14,471 bases of DNA, from contig DOEU01000066.1 of NCBI GenBank assembly GCA_003532555.1, positions 1-14,471 on the forward strand, given 5' to 3'. Position numbers and translations under genes: made by a program. Positions within the stretch are counted from its first letter, which is position 1. Each line of letters starts with the position of its first letter. This document shows, piece after piece, positions 7,457 through 14,471 of the stretch. This DNA is from Verrucomicrobiota bacterium (GTDB taxonomy: Bacteria > Verrucomicrobiota > Kiritimatiellia > Kiritimatiellales > Pontiellaceae). The notes beneath the pieces were generated by a model. The model ran no database searches, was not told where the DNA came from, and worked only from the letters and a program-made list of their open reading frames with translations.

Positions 7457-7966
7457 ATGAGTAGAGCGTTTGGCATAATGGGAGCAACTTGGGGCGTAAT
7501 TGGAATTACGTTGCTATTAGGACGCGGCTTGGTCTGTCTGGTTCCTTATGTGTTGGAGCTTGCGGATAGCGTACTAACGGGGTGGCAGGGTACGGCGTTA
7601 TTGAGCTCGGTGATTTTGCTTGGCTATACAGAGGGTTATAAAGGATTTCAATTAAGGTTTTCACCACGGGCAGCGGCGCGAGTAAATGTGGTTCGGCGAA
7701 TCCCAACGTTGACACGTGTGGTTCTGGCACCGCTTTTTTGCATGGGCTTTTTTGATGCAACAAGAAAACGCAAGATCGTTGCCTATGGGCTGACGACGAT
7801 GGTGGTTTTACTGATCATACTGGTAGAAAGATTGCCACAACCGTGGCGGGGGATTGTGGATGCAGGTGTTCTCTTTGGCTTAAGTTGGGGTTTAGTGTCG
7901 TTTTGGTTTTTTACCCTTCGGGTATTATTCGGATTAGGACCGGCAGTTGATCCGGAGTTGAGTTGA
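7457..7966 (+). CDS. Uncharacterised conserved-looking multi-pass inner membrane protein
   Basis: I cannot name a function. The 169-residue protein has about four hydrophobic segments: near residues 8-30, 45-57, 107-125 and 134-158, with a further weakly hydrophobic stretch near 87-98 (VVLAPLFCMGFF). Between the second and third are basic residues and the phrases GYKGFQLRFSPRAAAR and FDATRKRK, which should face the cytoplasm by the positive-inside rule. I recall similar uncharacterised proteins in other Gram-negative bacteria, with conserved GYKGFQ..FSP and PWRGIVDAG segments, but this is recall only. An AGAGGA ribosome binding site five bases before ATG 7457 supports the start and expression. 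It lies 112 bases after queG and 101 bases before the antiporter gene on the same strand. No catalytic or transport motif was seen. Confidence 0.8.
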   Translation: MSRAFGIMGATWGVIGITLLLGRGLVCLVPYVLELADSVLTGWQGTALLSSVILLGYTEGYKGFQLRFSPRAAARVNVVRRIPTLTRVVLAPLFCMGFFDATRKRKIVAYGLTTMVVLLIILVERLPQPWRGIVDAGVLFGLSWGLVSFWFFTLRVLFGLGPAVDPELS

Positions 7967-7979
7967 GCATTTTGTGCGC

Positions 7980-8008
7980 TTGTCAAGTTGGGCTTAGATA
8001 CGCATACT
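7980..8008 (+). promoter_or_regulatory. Candidate sigma70-type promoter for the antiporter-EIIA gene
   Basis: TTGTCA (7980-7985, 5 of 6 consensus matches) is followed after 17 bases by CATACT (8003-8008, 4 of 6). Transcription would start near 8015, giving a leader of about 50 bases ahead of ATG 8068. This would allow the antiporter to be expressed apart from the gene upstream. Confidence 0.4.
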
Positions 8009-8067
8009 TTCGCCATATATGAGACGATTATTCCATAACTTAAAGGTTATTAAGTAAAGGTATTCGT

Positions 8068-9810
8068 ATGGATGCAGTTCTTTCTATTTTTAATTCGATT
8101 TGTTCGTTTGATAATATGAGCCCTTTTTTAGCGGTGGTTATTTTGGTGTTAGCCGGTTTTCTGGGGGGTTGGATTGCGAAGCTGATTCGATTGCCGCATG
8201 TAACGGGAAATATCTTGGGCGGGGTGATGATTGGTCCGGCGGGATTAGGTTGGCTGGGTGGACATGATCAGATGCATGCTTTTGAGCCGCTCTCGACTTT
8301 TGCGATGAGTCTGGTGGCGGTGAGTATCGGGGGGCATTTATCGTATCGACGTATTCACAATTCATTGCGGCGTATTGTTTCGATTTCATTTTTTGAAGTA
8401 TTACTTTCGATGGTATGTGTGATGAGTGCGATGCGTTTGGCGGGGATGGATTGGCCGACGACGTGTCTATTGGGAGCGATTTCGGCGTCAACGGCGCCTG
8501 CCACATCGATTGCTTTAATTCGAGAAATGCGTGCGAAGGGTCCGTTTGTGAAGACGCTGATTTCAGCCGTGGCGTTGAATAACATTTTTTGTATTACGTT
8601 GTTTGTGATGATGCGGACATTTGTTTCGGCATATTTTGAGAGCGGAACTCCGGTAGGTCAGGTGGGGGAGGCTTTGATTTTAACAGGCTATCATTTTTTT
8701 GGTGCGATGGGATTGGGTCTTTTATGTGGATATTTGGTTAGGCAGTTGGTAAGCCGCTTGCATCACCATGAATTTTCGATCCTATTACTAGCTATTTTAC
8801 TATTGAACGGAGTGGCGGAATTACTGATGTTGTCTCCGCTATTAGTTAACCTATTTTTTGGGGTGTATTTAGGAAACAGTACGGAAGTTGCAGAGCGGCA
8901 GCTGACAACTTTGGTTCCACTTGAACCACTTTTGTATATCTGCTTTTTCACTTTGGCAGGTGTTTCGTTGCATTTGGATGCGGTGCTAGCGGTGGGCATC
9001 ATGGCTTTAGTGTATACCGGATCACGGATGATCGGTAAAACGGCTGGCAGTTGGTTGGGCGGTTTGTTGGGGCGCTGTTCGTTGCGGATTCGCAATCAAA
9101 TGACTTATGCATTATTTCCTCAATCGGGTATTGCGATTGGTCTGGTTATTTTAATGAACAACGATAATTCTATTCCGGATGAGATGAAGCATACGGTCAG
9201 TGCGATTGTGTTGGCAGGAGTCACGTTGGCGGAGATTATTGGACCGATCTGCACGAAAGCGGCAGTAAAAAGAGCCAATGAGCATGAGCAAGATCGAGAG
9301 CGATTAGTCGAGTTTCTTTCAGAGGAGTTTGTGAAAGTTGACTTAAAGGCAGACGATAAGTGGGATGCTATTCGGCAGTTAAGTGGATTCCTAATGCGGA
9401 CGCATCGGGTCGAGCATCTGAGTGAAGATGAGTTATATGAGTCGGTCTGCTTGCGTGAAAATGAGATGAGTACGGCGATTGGCGAAGGGATTGCCATTCC
9501 ACATGGTCATGTAGATAAAGGACCGGCGATTCAGGGTGTGATGGGAATTTGTCCGGAAGGAATTGATTTTGATGCACCGGATGGTGAGCCGGTGAAGTTG
9601 ATTTTACTCATTGTGACACCGAATGATAAACGAGATATGCATTTAAAGGTGTTGGCAAGTTTATCGCGAATGATGGCTAATCCAAAGATTCGAACCCGCT
9701 TGATGGCGGCCCTCTCGCCAGAGGATGCCATGGAAGTGATTGAGAGCGAAGAGGTGCGTGACTACAATTATTTTCTTGAGCAGACGACTGATGACGGGGC
9801 TACTCGATAG
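8068..9810 (+). CDS. CPA-type cation:proton antiporter with C-terminal PTS EIIA (type 2) domain
   Basis: A 580-residue fusion. Residues about 17-395 form a Na+/H+ exchanger-type membrane domain with around a dozen hydrophobic segments. Typical features are LIRLPHVTGNILGGVMIGPAG near the N-terminus, the STAPAT segment (141-146) of the discontinuous helix, and RMIGK followed by glycine-rich helix packing. Residues about 415-570 resemble a fructose/mannitol-type or nitrogen-PTS EIIA domain, with phospho-acceptor His479 in AIPHGH and the downstream HLKVLASLSRMM pattern. The usual fifth-helix Asp-Asp or Asn-Asp pair is replaced by N171-N172 (ALNNIF), so ion coupling may differ. Phosphorylation of His479 could gate transport; this is inference. 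The PTS partners (EI, HPr or NPr) are not in the window. An AAAGG ribosome binding site seven bases before ATG 8068 supports the start. The gene converges on the next minus-strand operon with 35 bases between stops and only a weak 5-bp hairpin there. Confidence 0.92.
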   Translation: MDAVLSIFNSICSFDNMSPFLAVVILVLAGFLGGWIAKLIRLPHVTGNILGGVMIGPAGLGWLGGHDQMHAFEPLSTFAMSLVAVSIGGHLSYRRIHNSLRRIVSISFFEVLLSMVCVMSAMRLAGMDWPTTCLLGAISASTAPATSIALIREMRAKGPFVKTLISAVALNNIFCITLFVMMRTFVSAYFESGTPVGQVGEALILTGYHFFGAMGLGLLCGYLVRQLVSRLHHHEFSILLLAILLLNGVAELLMLSPLLVNLFFGVYLGNSTEVAERQLTTLVPLEPLLYICFFTLAGVSLHLDAVLAVGIMALVYTGSRMIGKTAGSWLGGLLGRCSLRIRNQMTYALFPQSGIAIGLVILMNNDNSIPDEMKHTVSAIVLAGVTLAEIIGPICTKAAVKRANEHEQDRERLVEFLSEEFVKVDLKADDKWDAIRQLSGFLMRTHRVEHLSEDELYESVCLRENEMSTAIGEGIAIPHGHVDKGPAIQGVMGICPEGIDFDAPDGEPVKLILLIVTPNDKRDMHLKVLASLSRMMANPKIRTRLMAALSPEDAMEVIESEEVRDYNYFLEQTTDDGATR

Positions 9811-9845
9811 GATCGAAGCATTTTATTCGAGCTCATTTAATCTAT

Positions 9846-10187
9846 TTATAGAGCGGTTAATTCGACTTGATGCCAAATGGAGGTTCCGTTGATAAGCAGG
9901 TCAAGTCTCTGGCTATCGGAGCTCCATTGAAGATGAGCTACAGGATTTGGCGTATTGGTGAAGGCAGGCCAGTAGAGTTGGTTTTTCCAAAGAAGGGTGC
10001 CGCTGATACGCGTGTAGACTTTGTAGGAGGGAATGCCTTCGGTATAGTAGAAGGTTTTGAGGCGAGCTTGTTGAGTGCCGTTGGGTGCATTGTAGACGTT
10101 GTTATTACTAGGAGGGGTTAGAATTCGGAAAGCGATAAAGACCATGAAGAGCCCCATACCGATTTTCTGAACGGTTTGACGGTTCAT
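9846..10187 (-). CDS. Small uncharacterised membrane-anchored protein downstream of rseP
   Basis: I do not recognise a family. From ATG 10187 it is 113 residues: a short basic start (MNRQTVQK), one hydrophobic segment (about residues 9-25) acting as signal anchor, then a polar and probably periplasmic part ending in LQWSSDSQRLDLLINGTS, which resembles a single beta-propeller-type strand pair (WSPDG-like). The start is uncertain. The same frame is open upstream, with GTG at 10223 overlapping the rseP stop (10216-10218) and TTG at 10247 preceded by AAAGAG; the latter gives 133 residues and a 32-base overlap with rseP. ATG 10187 lacks a good ribosome binding site, so translation may depend on coupling to rseP. 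It is the last gene of the purA-uppS-cdsA-rseP run, which hints at an envelope role, but nothing more specific can be said. Confidence 0.65.
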   Translation of the reverse strand: MNRQTVQKIGMGLFMVFIAFRILTPPSNNNVYNAPNGTQQARLKTFYYTEGIPSYKVYTRISGTLLWKNQLYWPAFTNTPNPVAHLQWSSDSQRLDLLINGTSIWHQVELTAL

Positions 10188-10215
10188 AAGCGGTGGAGCA
10201 GAACTGATGCCTCGT

Positions 10216-11592
10216 TTAGTCACTGGTTTCAATTGGTTCTGTAGCAACCGGGGTCTCTTTATCGAAGAAGCGACCTATGTTAAAAGCTCGGTCTACATCT
10301 CGTACCGAGAGAAAGAGCATGGCGCTAATGAGCAAAATGGCAAAGGCATTAACAAGAGATGTAATCACTTTTACAGGAACTTTTCGTCGCGAGATGCCTT
10401 CATAAAGAGAGAAGACGATGTGTCCACCATCAAGGACGGGGAGAGGGAGGAGGTTAAGAACGGCTAGGTTTATATTGATAAAGCGGATTAAACCGAGTGC
10501 GTTTAAAATCCCCATTTTAAGGGCGAACCAGATCATGGTGAAGATGGCTACTGGTCCACCGAGACCTCCGGCGGCTTGTTTGGCTTCATCGGCAGTGGTG
10601 AGGGCTTTGAGCAAGCGGAAAATAGAGGATGCATCGCTTTTTATCTGTTCGATGGGATTGCCTGATAGCGTCCAAGGCATCGCGAGGGAACCGCCGAGAC
10701 TAACTCCGATGAGTACGCGATCACTACTTTCGTTAAAGGCGGGTGTGACGGTGAGTTGAATGATTTCATCATTGCGTTCGACTTGCAGGGGGACCGTTTG
10801 ATTTGCGGTTTCTTGGACTAGTTCGGTGAAGTGGTTCCAATCGGTGACGGGAATGCGGTTAAAGGATACAACGATATCTTCGGGTTGGATGCCAGCGGCT
10901 TCAGCTGGGGATCCAGGGGTCACTCGGCCGAGTACGCAGGGAATGGCTTCGGTGACGCCGGTGATGAAGGTTTCACTCTCTTCGGGGTTATTGGTTTGCA
11001 GTGCAATGGTGTGAACATATGAACCGCGTTCTATGGCGAGTTCACTCTGGAATTGATTGCCACCGAGCAGGGCTTCCACTTGTACGTCGTACCAGGTTTT
11101 AACGGGATTTCCGTTCACTGCTATAATGCGATCGGCGGGGCGAAGGCCGGCTTCGTAGGCGGCAGATTCAGGAACTACGGTGCCAACTAGGGCGGGGGCT
11201 TCGGGATGATCTCCGAGGGTGACAAGCAGGCCAAGAAGTAGAGCGAAGATGATGTTACAGATTGGACCAGCAACGGCAACGGCAATTTTATGCCACGGGG
11301 AGACTTCGGGAAGGGGTTGGGGTTGTTCGTTACTGTTTTCGCCTTGAACTCTTTGCATACCTTCTGGATCGAGTTGAGGAAGGGAGACATACCCACCGAT
11401 GGGAAAGAGACAAATTTTGTAGATAACGCCGTCTACATTTTTTTGAAACAGGGCGGGGCCCATGCCGATGGCAAAAGCGTCGACTTGAAAACCGCATTTC
11501 CGGGCGACATAAAAATGTCCCCATTCGTGAACAAAGATAGTGATACCAAATAAAAAGAGCATCATGAAAACGATATAAATTATTTCAAGCAT
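10216..11592 (-). CDS. rseP: RIP metalloprotease RseP (site-2 protease, M50 family)
   Basis: An inner-membrane zinc protease that cuts membrane-spanning segments, classically anti-sigma factors in envelope stress signalling. The 458-residue protein has the zinc motif H22-E23-W24-G25-H26 in its first membrane helix and the third-ligand motif LDGG at 387-390 (NLLPLPVLDGGH). Between them lie the GPICN membrane helix (about 105-125) and two PDZ domains (about 133-200 and 218-285), which screen substrates in the periplasm. Two copies of the PDZ domain are typical of the proteobacterial type. The start ATG 11592 puts HEXXH at the usual distance from the N-terminus; the ribosome binding site is weak. 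It follows cdsA by 18 bases. The dxr gene, which often lies between these two genes, is absent. No anti-sigma factor gene is present in the window. Confidence 0.96.
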   Translation of the reverse strand: MLEIIYIVFMMLFLFGITIFVHEWGHFYVARKCGFQVDAFAIGMGPALFQKNVDGVIYKICLFPIGGYVSLPQLDPEGMQRVQGENSNEQPQPLPEVSPWHKIAVAVAGPICNIIFALLLGLLVTLGDHPEAPALVGTVVPESAAYEAGLRPADRIIAVNGNPVKTWYDVQVEALLGGNQFQSELAIERGSYVHTIALQTNNPEESETFITGVTEAIPCVLGRVTPGSPAEAAGIQPEDIVVSFNRIPVTDWNHFTELVQETANQTVPLQVERNDEIIQLTVTPAFNESSDRVLIGVSLGGSLAMPWTLSGNPIEQIKSDASSIFRLLKALTTADEAKQAAGGLGGPVAIFTMIWFALKMGILNALGLIRFININLAVLNLLPLPVLDGGHIVFSLYEGISRRKVPVKVITSLVNAFAILLISAMLFLSVRDVDRAFNIGRFFDKETPVATEPIETSD

Positions 11593-11610
11593 GGTTAAAG
11601 TCTTTCGGTT

Positions 11611-12486
11611 TTATTTACCGGTGGCGAGTAGAAATTGAAGATAGATGTAAAACATAGGGGCGGTAAAAAGCAAGCTATCGATCATATCGAGCAGACCGCC
11701 GATGCCGTATGCCACGGAACTGGAATCTTTCTGTTTTACGGCACGTTTGAAGAGGGATTCAACCAGATCACCTGCTGTGCCAAAGAGGGGAAAGAGTAAG
11801 GAAAGGACGAGAGCATGCAAGAAACTAAAGCGCAAGCTCCCGATGTATCCGTTGCTGATGAGTAGCCAAAGAATGTTTAAGATGAGACAGAAGAGAATGC
11901 CTCCGACGAGACCTTCCCAGCTTTTTTTTGGGGAGATGGTAGTGGCGAGTTTGTTTCGTCCAAAGCGGCTGCCGATAAAATAGCCGCCGGTATCTGAAAT
12001 TTTTGTGGTGAGGACGGTATAAAAGGCGATCCAGGCGGGTTGGGAAATATCGTCGATAAGAAAGAGTCGAACAAAGAAACTAAAGAGAAAGGGGACATAG
12101 ATAAAGCCGAGTAAGGTGCCGAGACCGTGGTTGAGTCCATCGCGCATATCGCTATAGCCAAGGAGTCGATAGAAGGTGGAGATAACAACGAGAACCATAA
12201 TCGTCCATAGAATGGTATCAGAGGGAAGAATGCTTTCCTTAGAACTCGCGGGGTTGAGCATGTAGAGCCAGGTGGCGATGCAAAATATGATGCCAATCGC
12301 AGTACCCCATTTACGGGAGGAAGAAAGTCCTCCGGCGATGAGGAGGGTGTAAAATTCCCAAAGTGCGAGCCCGCAGATAGCGAGAAGAATCAGTAGCGCG
12401 ATGGGGTGCCCAGCAGGAATATTCAGAAAAAGAATAATTATGAGAAGAGCGATGATTGAGCCGGTGCTTATGCGTTTGATATCCAT
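11611..12486 (-). CDS. cdsA: Phosphatidate cytidylyltransferase
   Basis: Makes CDP-diacylglycerol from phosphatidate and CTP, the branch point of phospholipid synthesis, in the inner membrane. The 291-residue protein has about eight hydrophobic helices. Family motifs are SDTGGYFIGSRFGRNKL, SPKKSWEGLVGG and the C-terminal signature GDLVESLFKR....KD (D240, K247, R248, K253, D254). The last part of the signature reads AYGIGGLLDMID (259-270), whereas the classic form is PGHGG.LDR.D, so the usual His and Arg are I262 and M268. I recall similar replacements in PVC-group bacteria. The start codon shares one base with the uppS stop (TAATG) and is preceded by AAAGGA at a good distance, so it is translated with uppS. 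Confidence 0.93.
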   Translation of the reverse strand: MDIKRISTGSIIALLIIILFLNIPAGHPIALLILLAICGLALWEFYTLLIAGGLSSSRKWGTAIGIIFCIATWLYMLNPASSKESILPSDTILWTIMVLVVISTFYRLLGYSDMRDGLNHGLGTLLGFIYVPFLFSFFVRLFLIDDISQPAWIAFYTVLTTKISDTGGYFIGSRFGRNKLATTISPKKSWEGLVGGILFCLILNILWLLISNGYIGSLRFSFLHALVLSLLFPLFGTAGDLVESLFKRAVKQKDSSSVAYGIGGLLDMIDSLLFTAPMFYIYLQFLLATGK

Positions 12487-13229
12487 TAGGAAGATCCTTT
12501 GGTTGAGTCGAGCGCGCCGAAGCGTCTTTTGCGGTGGTTGAATTCCTTTAGCGCTTCATAGAATTGAGGTTCTCGAAAGTCTGGCCAAAGGGTATCGGTG
12601 ACAACGATTTCGGCATAGGAGAGTTGCCAGAGCATAAAATTAGAGAGGCGGAGCTCGCCACTGGTTCGGATCATGAGTTCGGGATCGGGTATGTCGGGTA
12701 GATAGAGGTTGTTTGTGATATGCTCTTCGGAGATGTCGCTTGGCTGAAGAGTTCCGTTGGCGACGGCTTGCGCAATTTGTTGGGTGGCATGAGTTATTTC
12801 TGTACGGGCGCCGTAGCTGAGTGCAATAACGAGTGTATGCGCTGAGTAGTGTTCGGTTTGGCGCATAGCCTTTTCGATGCGTTTGCGAACGGGAGCGGGG
12901 AGTCGTTCGATTTGCCCCATAATACGCAGGCGAATCTGGCTGTTGTGTAGTTCTTCTTCATAGGTATTGAGAGATTCAATGAAGAGTTTCATCAATCCTT
13001 CTATTTCTGACGGAGGTCGTTTCCAGTTTTCGGTGCTAAAGGCATAGACCGTGACTACTTTAACTCCTAAATTAGCGGCTGCACGAAGAACTGCACGAAC
13101 CGATTGAGCACCTTCTCGGTGACCTTCAATTCTAGATTTTCCATTCGCTTCCGCCCAGCGCCCGTTGCCATCCATGATGAGAGCCACATGCTGGGGTATG
13201 GTTTTAAGGGATGGAGGCTGGAGGGTCAT
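12486..13229 (-). CDS. uppS: Isoprenyl (undecaprenyl) diphosphate synthase
   Basis: A cis-prenyltransferase that adds isopentenyl units to farnesyl diphosphate to build the C55 lipid carrier for peptidoglycan and O-antigen. The 247-residue protein is full length. Visible motifs are HVALIMDGNGRWA (catalytic D20, G21-N22-G23-R24), EGHREG, TVYAFSTENWKRP, and IRTSGELRLSNFMLWQ (R188, S190, E192, R194), with the metal-binding E207 in SYAE. The usual NYGGR motif is present as SYGARTE, a small variation. ATG 13229 overlaps the purA stop as ATGA and has AAGAAG upstream; it shares one base with the start of cdsA downstream. This indicates an operon with purA and cdsA. Confidence 0.96.
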   Translation of the reverse strand: MTLQPPSLKTIPQHVALIMDGNGRWAEANGKSRIEGHREGAQSVRAVLRAAANLGVKVVTVYAFSTENWKRPPSEIEGLMKLFIESLNTYEEELHNSQIRLRIMGQIERLPAPVRKRIEKAMRQTEHYSAHTLVIALSYGARTEITHATQQIAQAVANGTLQPSDISEEHITNNLYLPDIPDPELMIRTSGELRLSNFMLWQLSYAEIVVTDTLWPDFREPQFYEALKEFNHRKRRFGALDSTKGSS

Positions 13230-14471
13230 TCGCTTCTTAAGATGGTACTTGCTCGTTTTGGACCCACAGAGAGAATAGAGACCTGTACGCCTGTAATCCG
13301 TTCAAGATATGCTACATAATCTTTGGCTTTTTCGGGAAGTTCTTCCCATGTGGTGCAGTGGGTGGTGGGTGTTTGCCAGCCGGAAACGTCTTCATAGACT
13401 GGTGTGCAACGCTCAAAGGTGCGGAGGGAGGCAGGCATTTCTTCAATCCTTTTTCCATCTATTTCATAAGCGGTGCAGACTCGAATGGTTTCAAGGTTAT
13501 CCAGTACATCGAGTTTCATGAGTGCCCATTCGTCGATGCCACCAATCATACACGCATAACGAGCCACGACCGCATCAAACCAGCCACAGCGCCGGGGTCG
13601 TCCGGTGGTGGCCCCAAATTCCGCACCTACCCGAGCAATATGTTCGCCGGTTTCATCGGTTAGTTCGGTTGGAAAGGGTCCACCGCCGACCCGAGTAGTG
13701 TAGGCTTTTACAATGCCGATCACTCGGTCGATCGATTGAGGTGGAACACCTGCTCCAGATGCAACGCCACCTGCACCAGTATTGGAGGAAGTAACGTAGG
13801 GATAGGTTCCGAAGTCGATGTCGAGCATTATACCTTGAGCGCCTTCGAAGAGGATCTTATCCTTGTTTTGCATGGCAGTATGCAAAAGAGGAATCGTATC
13901 GGTGATATAGGGTTTGAGTTGTTCAGCGGCTTCTTTGACGTTGGCAAGCAACGTATCGAGCTCGAGTGGATCTTTTCCTAAGGCGATAAGTTGATTATTT
14001 TTTGAAATAGCTATCGTTTTGGCACGTTCAAGAAAGTCGTCTTCAAGTAGATCGCACATGCGAAGACCAGTGCGGTCGGCTTTATCGCTGTAAGCGGGGC
14101 CGATACCGCGTTTGGTGGTTCCGATTTTGCTCTCATTAGACCGAACGCTTTCTTTGGCGCCATCGAGTGCTTGATGATAAAGCAGAACAAGATGGGCCCG
14201 GTCGGAAATGAAGAGTCGATTTTCGAGTGGAATATTTCGCTCTTGGAGTTCGCGTAGTTCTTCACACAGGCCGATTAGATCGACTACGAGGCCGTTGCCG
14301 ATAACGCATTTGCAGTTTTCACGAAGAATACCGGAGGGTGTGAGATGAAGAACAAATTTTTGATCACCAATTTCAACGGTATGGCCCGCGTTATTTCCAC
14401 CTTGGTAGCGGACAACCCAATCGGCATCGCGCGTGAGAACATCGATGATTTTTCCTTTCCCTTCATCACCC
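13226..14471 (-). CDS. purA: Adenylosuccinate synthetase (5' end cut by the window edge)
   Basis: Joins IMP and aspartate using GTP in the first step from IMP to AMP. I read the frame by hand through to the window end: it stays open for 414 residues before the stop and lacks only about the first ten residues. At the edge is the GDEGKGK phosphate loop with the catalytic Asp, followed by VVRYQGGNNAGHTVEIG (catalytic His in GHT), LHLTPSGIL, RLFISDRAH, KIGTTKRGIGPAYSDKA and, further on, EGAQGIMLDIDFGTYPYVTSSNT, GPFPTEL, ATTGRPRRCGWFD and LMKLDVLD. A start at ATG 14059 would remove the active site and is wrong. The stop overlaps the uppS start as ATGA. Purine synthesis leading an envelope lipid operon is not the arrangement I know from model organisms. 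Confidence 0.96.
   Translation of the reverse strand, partial: GDEGKGKIIDVLTRDADWVVRYQGGNNAGHTVEIGDQKFVLHLTPSGILRENCKCVIGNGLVVDLIGLCEELRELQERNIPLENRLFISDRAHLVLLYHQALDGAKESVRSNESKIGTTKRGIGPAYSDKADRTGLRMCDLLEDDFLERAKTIAISKNNQLIALGKDPLELDTLLANVKEAAEQLKPYITDTIPLLHTAMQNKDKILFEGAQGIMLDIDFGTYPYVTSSNTGAGGVASGAGVPPQSIDRVIGIVKAYTTRVGGGPFPTELTDETGEHIARVGAEFGATTGRPRRCGWFDAVVARYACMIGGIDEWALMKLDVLDNLETIRVCTAYEIDGKRIEEMPASLRTFERCTPVYEDVSGWQTPTTHCTTWEELPEKAKDYVAYLERITGVQVSILSVGPKRASTILRSE

Noticed and set aside
9811..9845. Possible bidirectional terminator between the antiporter and the small membrane protein
   Set aside because: Only a 5-bp TCGAA/TTCGA stem with an 8-base loop and no clear T-run; too weak to call.
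10207..11983. Plus-strand open frames across rseP and cdsA (for example 10418-10759, 11290-11553, 11702-11983)
   Set aside because: They lie opposite well-supported conserved genes and show no family motifs of their own.
14011..14469. Two minus-strand open frames (14011-14265 and 14284-14469) next to a purA frame that seems to start only at 14059, suggesting a broken purA
   Set aside because: Reading the purA frame by hand shows it open without a stop to the window end, with all N-terminal motifs in place. The other frames are out-of-frame shadows and purA is simply cut by the edge.

Overview
The window looks like core chromosome of a Gram-negative bacterium of moderate GC content. The evidence is KDO synthesis for lipopolysaccharide (kdsA, kdsB), an RseP-type site-2 protease, UppS and CdsA for the envelope, and a PTS EIIA domain fused to a cation antiporter. 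The CdsA signature variant and the antiporter-EIIA fusion remind me of the PVC group (Verrucomicrobiota, Kiritimatiellota, Planctomycetota). That is recall-based inference, not something the sequence proves. I see no mobile element, phage gene, tRNA, rRNA, CRISPR array or recognisable defence island.

Layout. (1) Bases 1-784, minus strand: panD (aspartate decarboxylase), then by ATGA overlap a THUMP-domain RNA methyltransferase cut by the window start. (2) Bases 785-980: divergent promoter region with an inverted repeat over the candidate panD promoter. (3) Bases 981-4178, plus: a SWIM-containing bacterial SNF2 helicase. (4) Bases 4182-6219, minus: an operon of dCMP deaminase, kdsB and kdsA, each joined by a 4-base ATGA overlap, converging on the helicase gene with a 3-base gap. 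(5) Bases 6313-9810, plus: queG, a small uncharacterised membrane protein, and a CPA-type antiporter with a C-terminal EIIA domain. (6) Bases 9846-14471, minus: purA (cut at its 5' end by the window end), uppS, cdsA, rseP and a small membrane-anchored protein, tightly packed in that transcription order.

How the genes relate. kdsB and kdsA are consecutive steps of CMP-KDO synthesis; the deaminase ahead of them handles a pyrimidine nucleotide. uppS (lipid carrier for peptidoglycan and O-antigen), cdsA (CDP-diacylglycerol) and rseP (envelope stress proteolysis) form a classic envelope cluster, here led by purA and lacking the dxr gene that often lies between cdsA and rseP. The antiporter probably links ion homeostasis to PTS phosphorylation, but its membrane domain has Asn-Asn where the family usually has Asp-Asp or Asn-Asp.

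No clearly novel multi-gene system is visible. The best leads are the Asn-Asn antiporter-EIIA fusion, the CdsA signature variant, the two uncharacterised membrane proteins, and a marked G/T excess on the plus strand that persists through the minus-strand operons.
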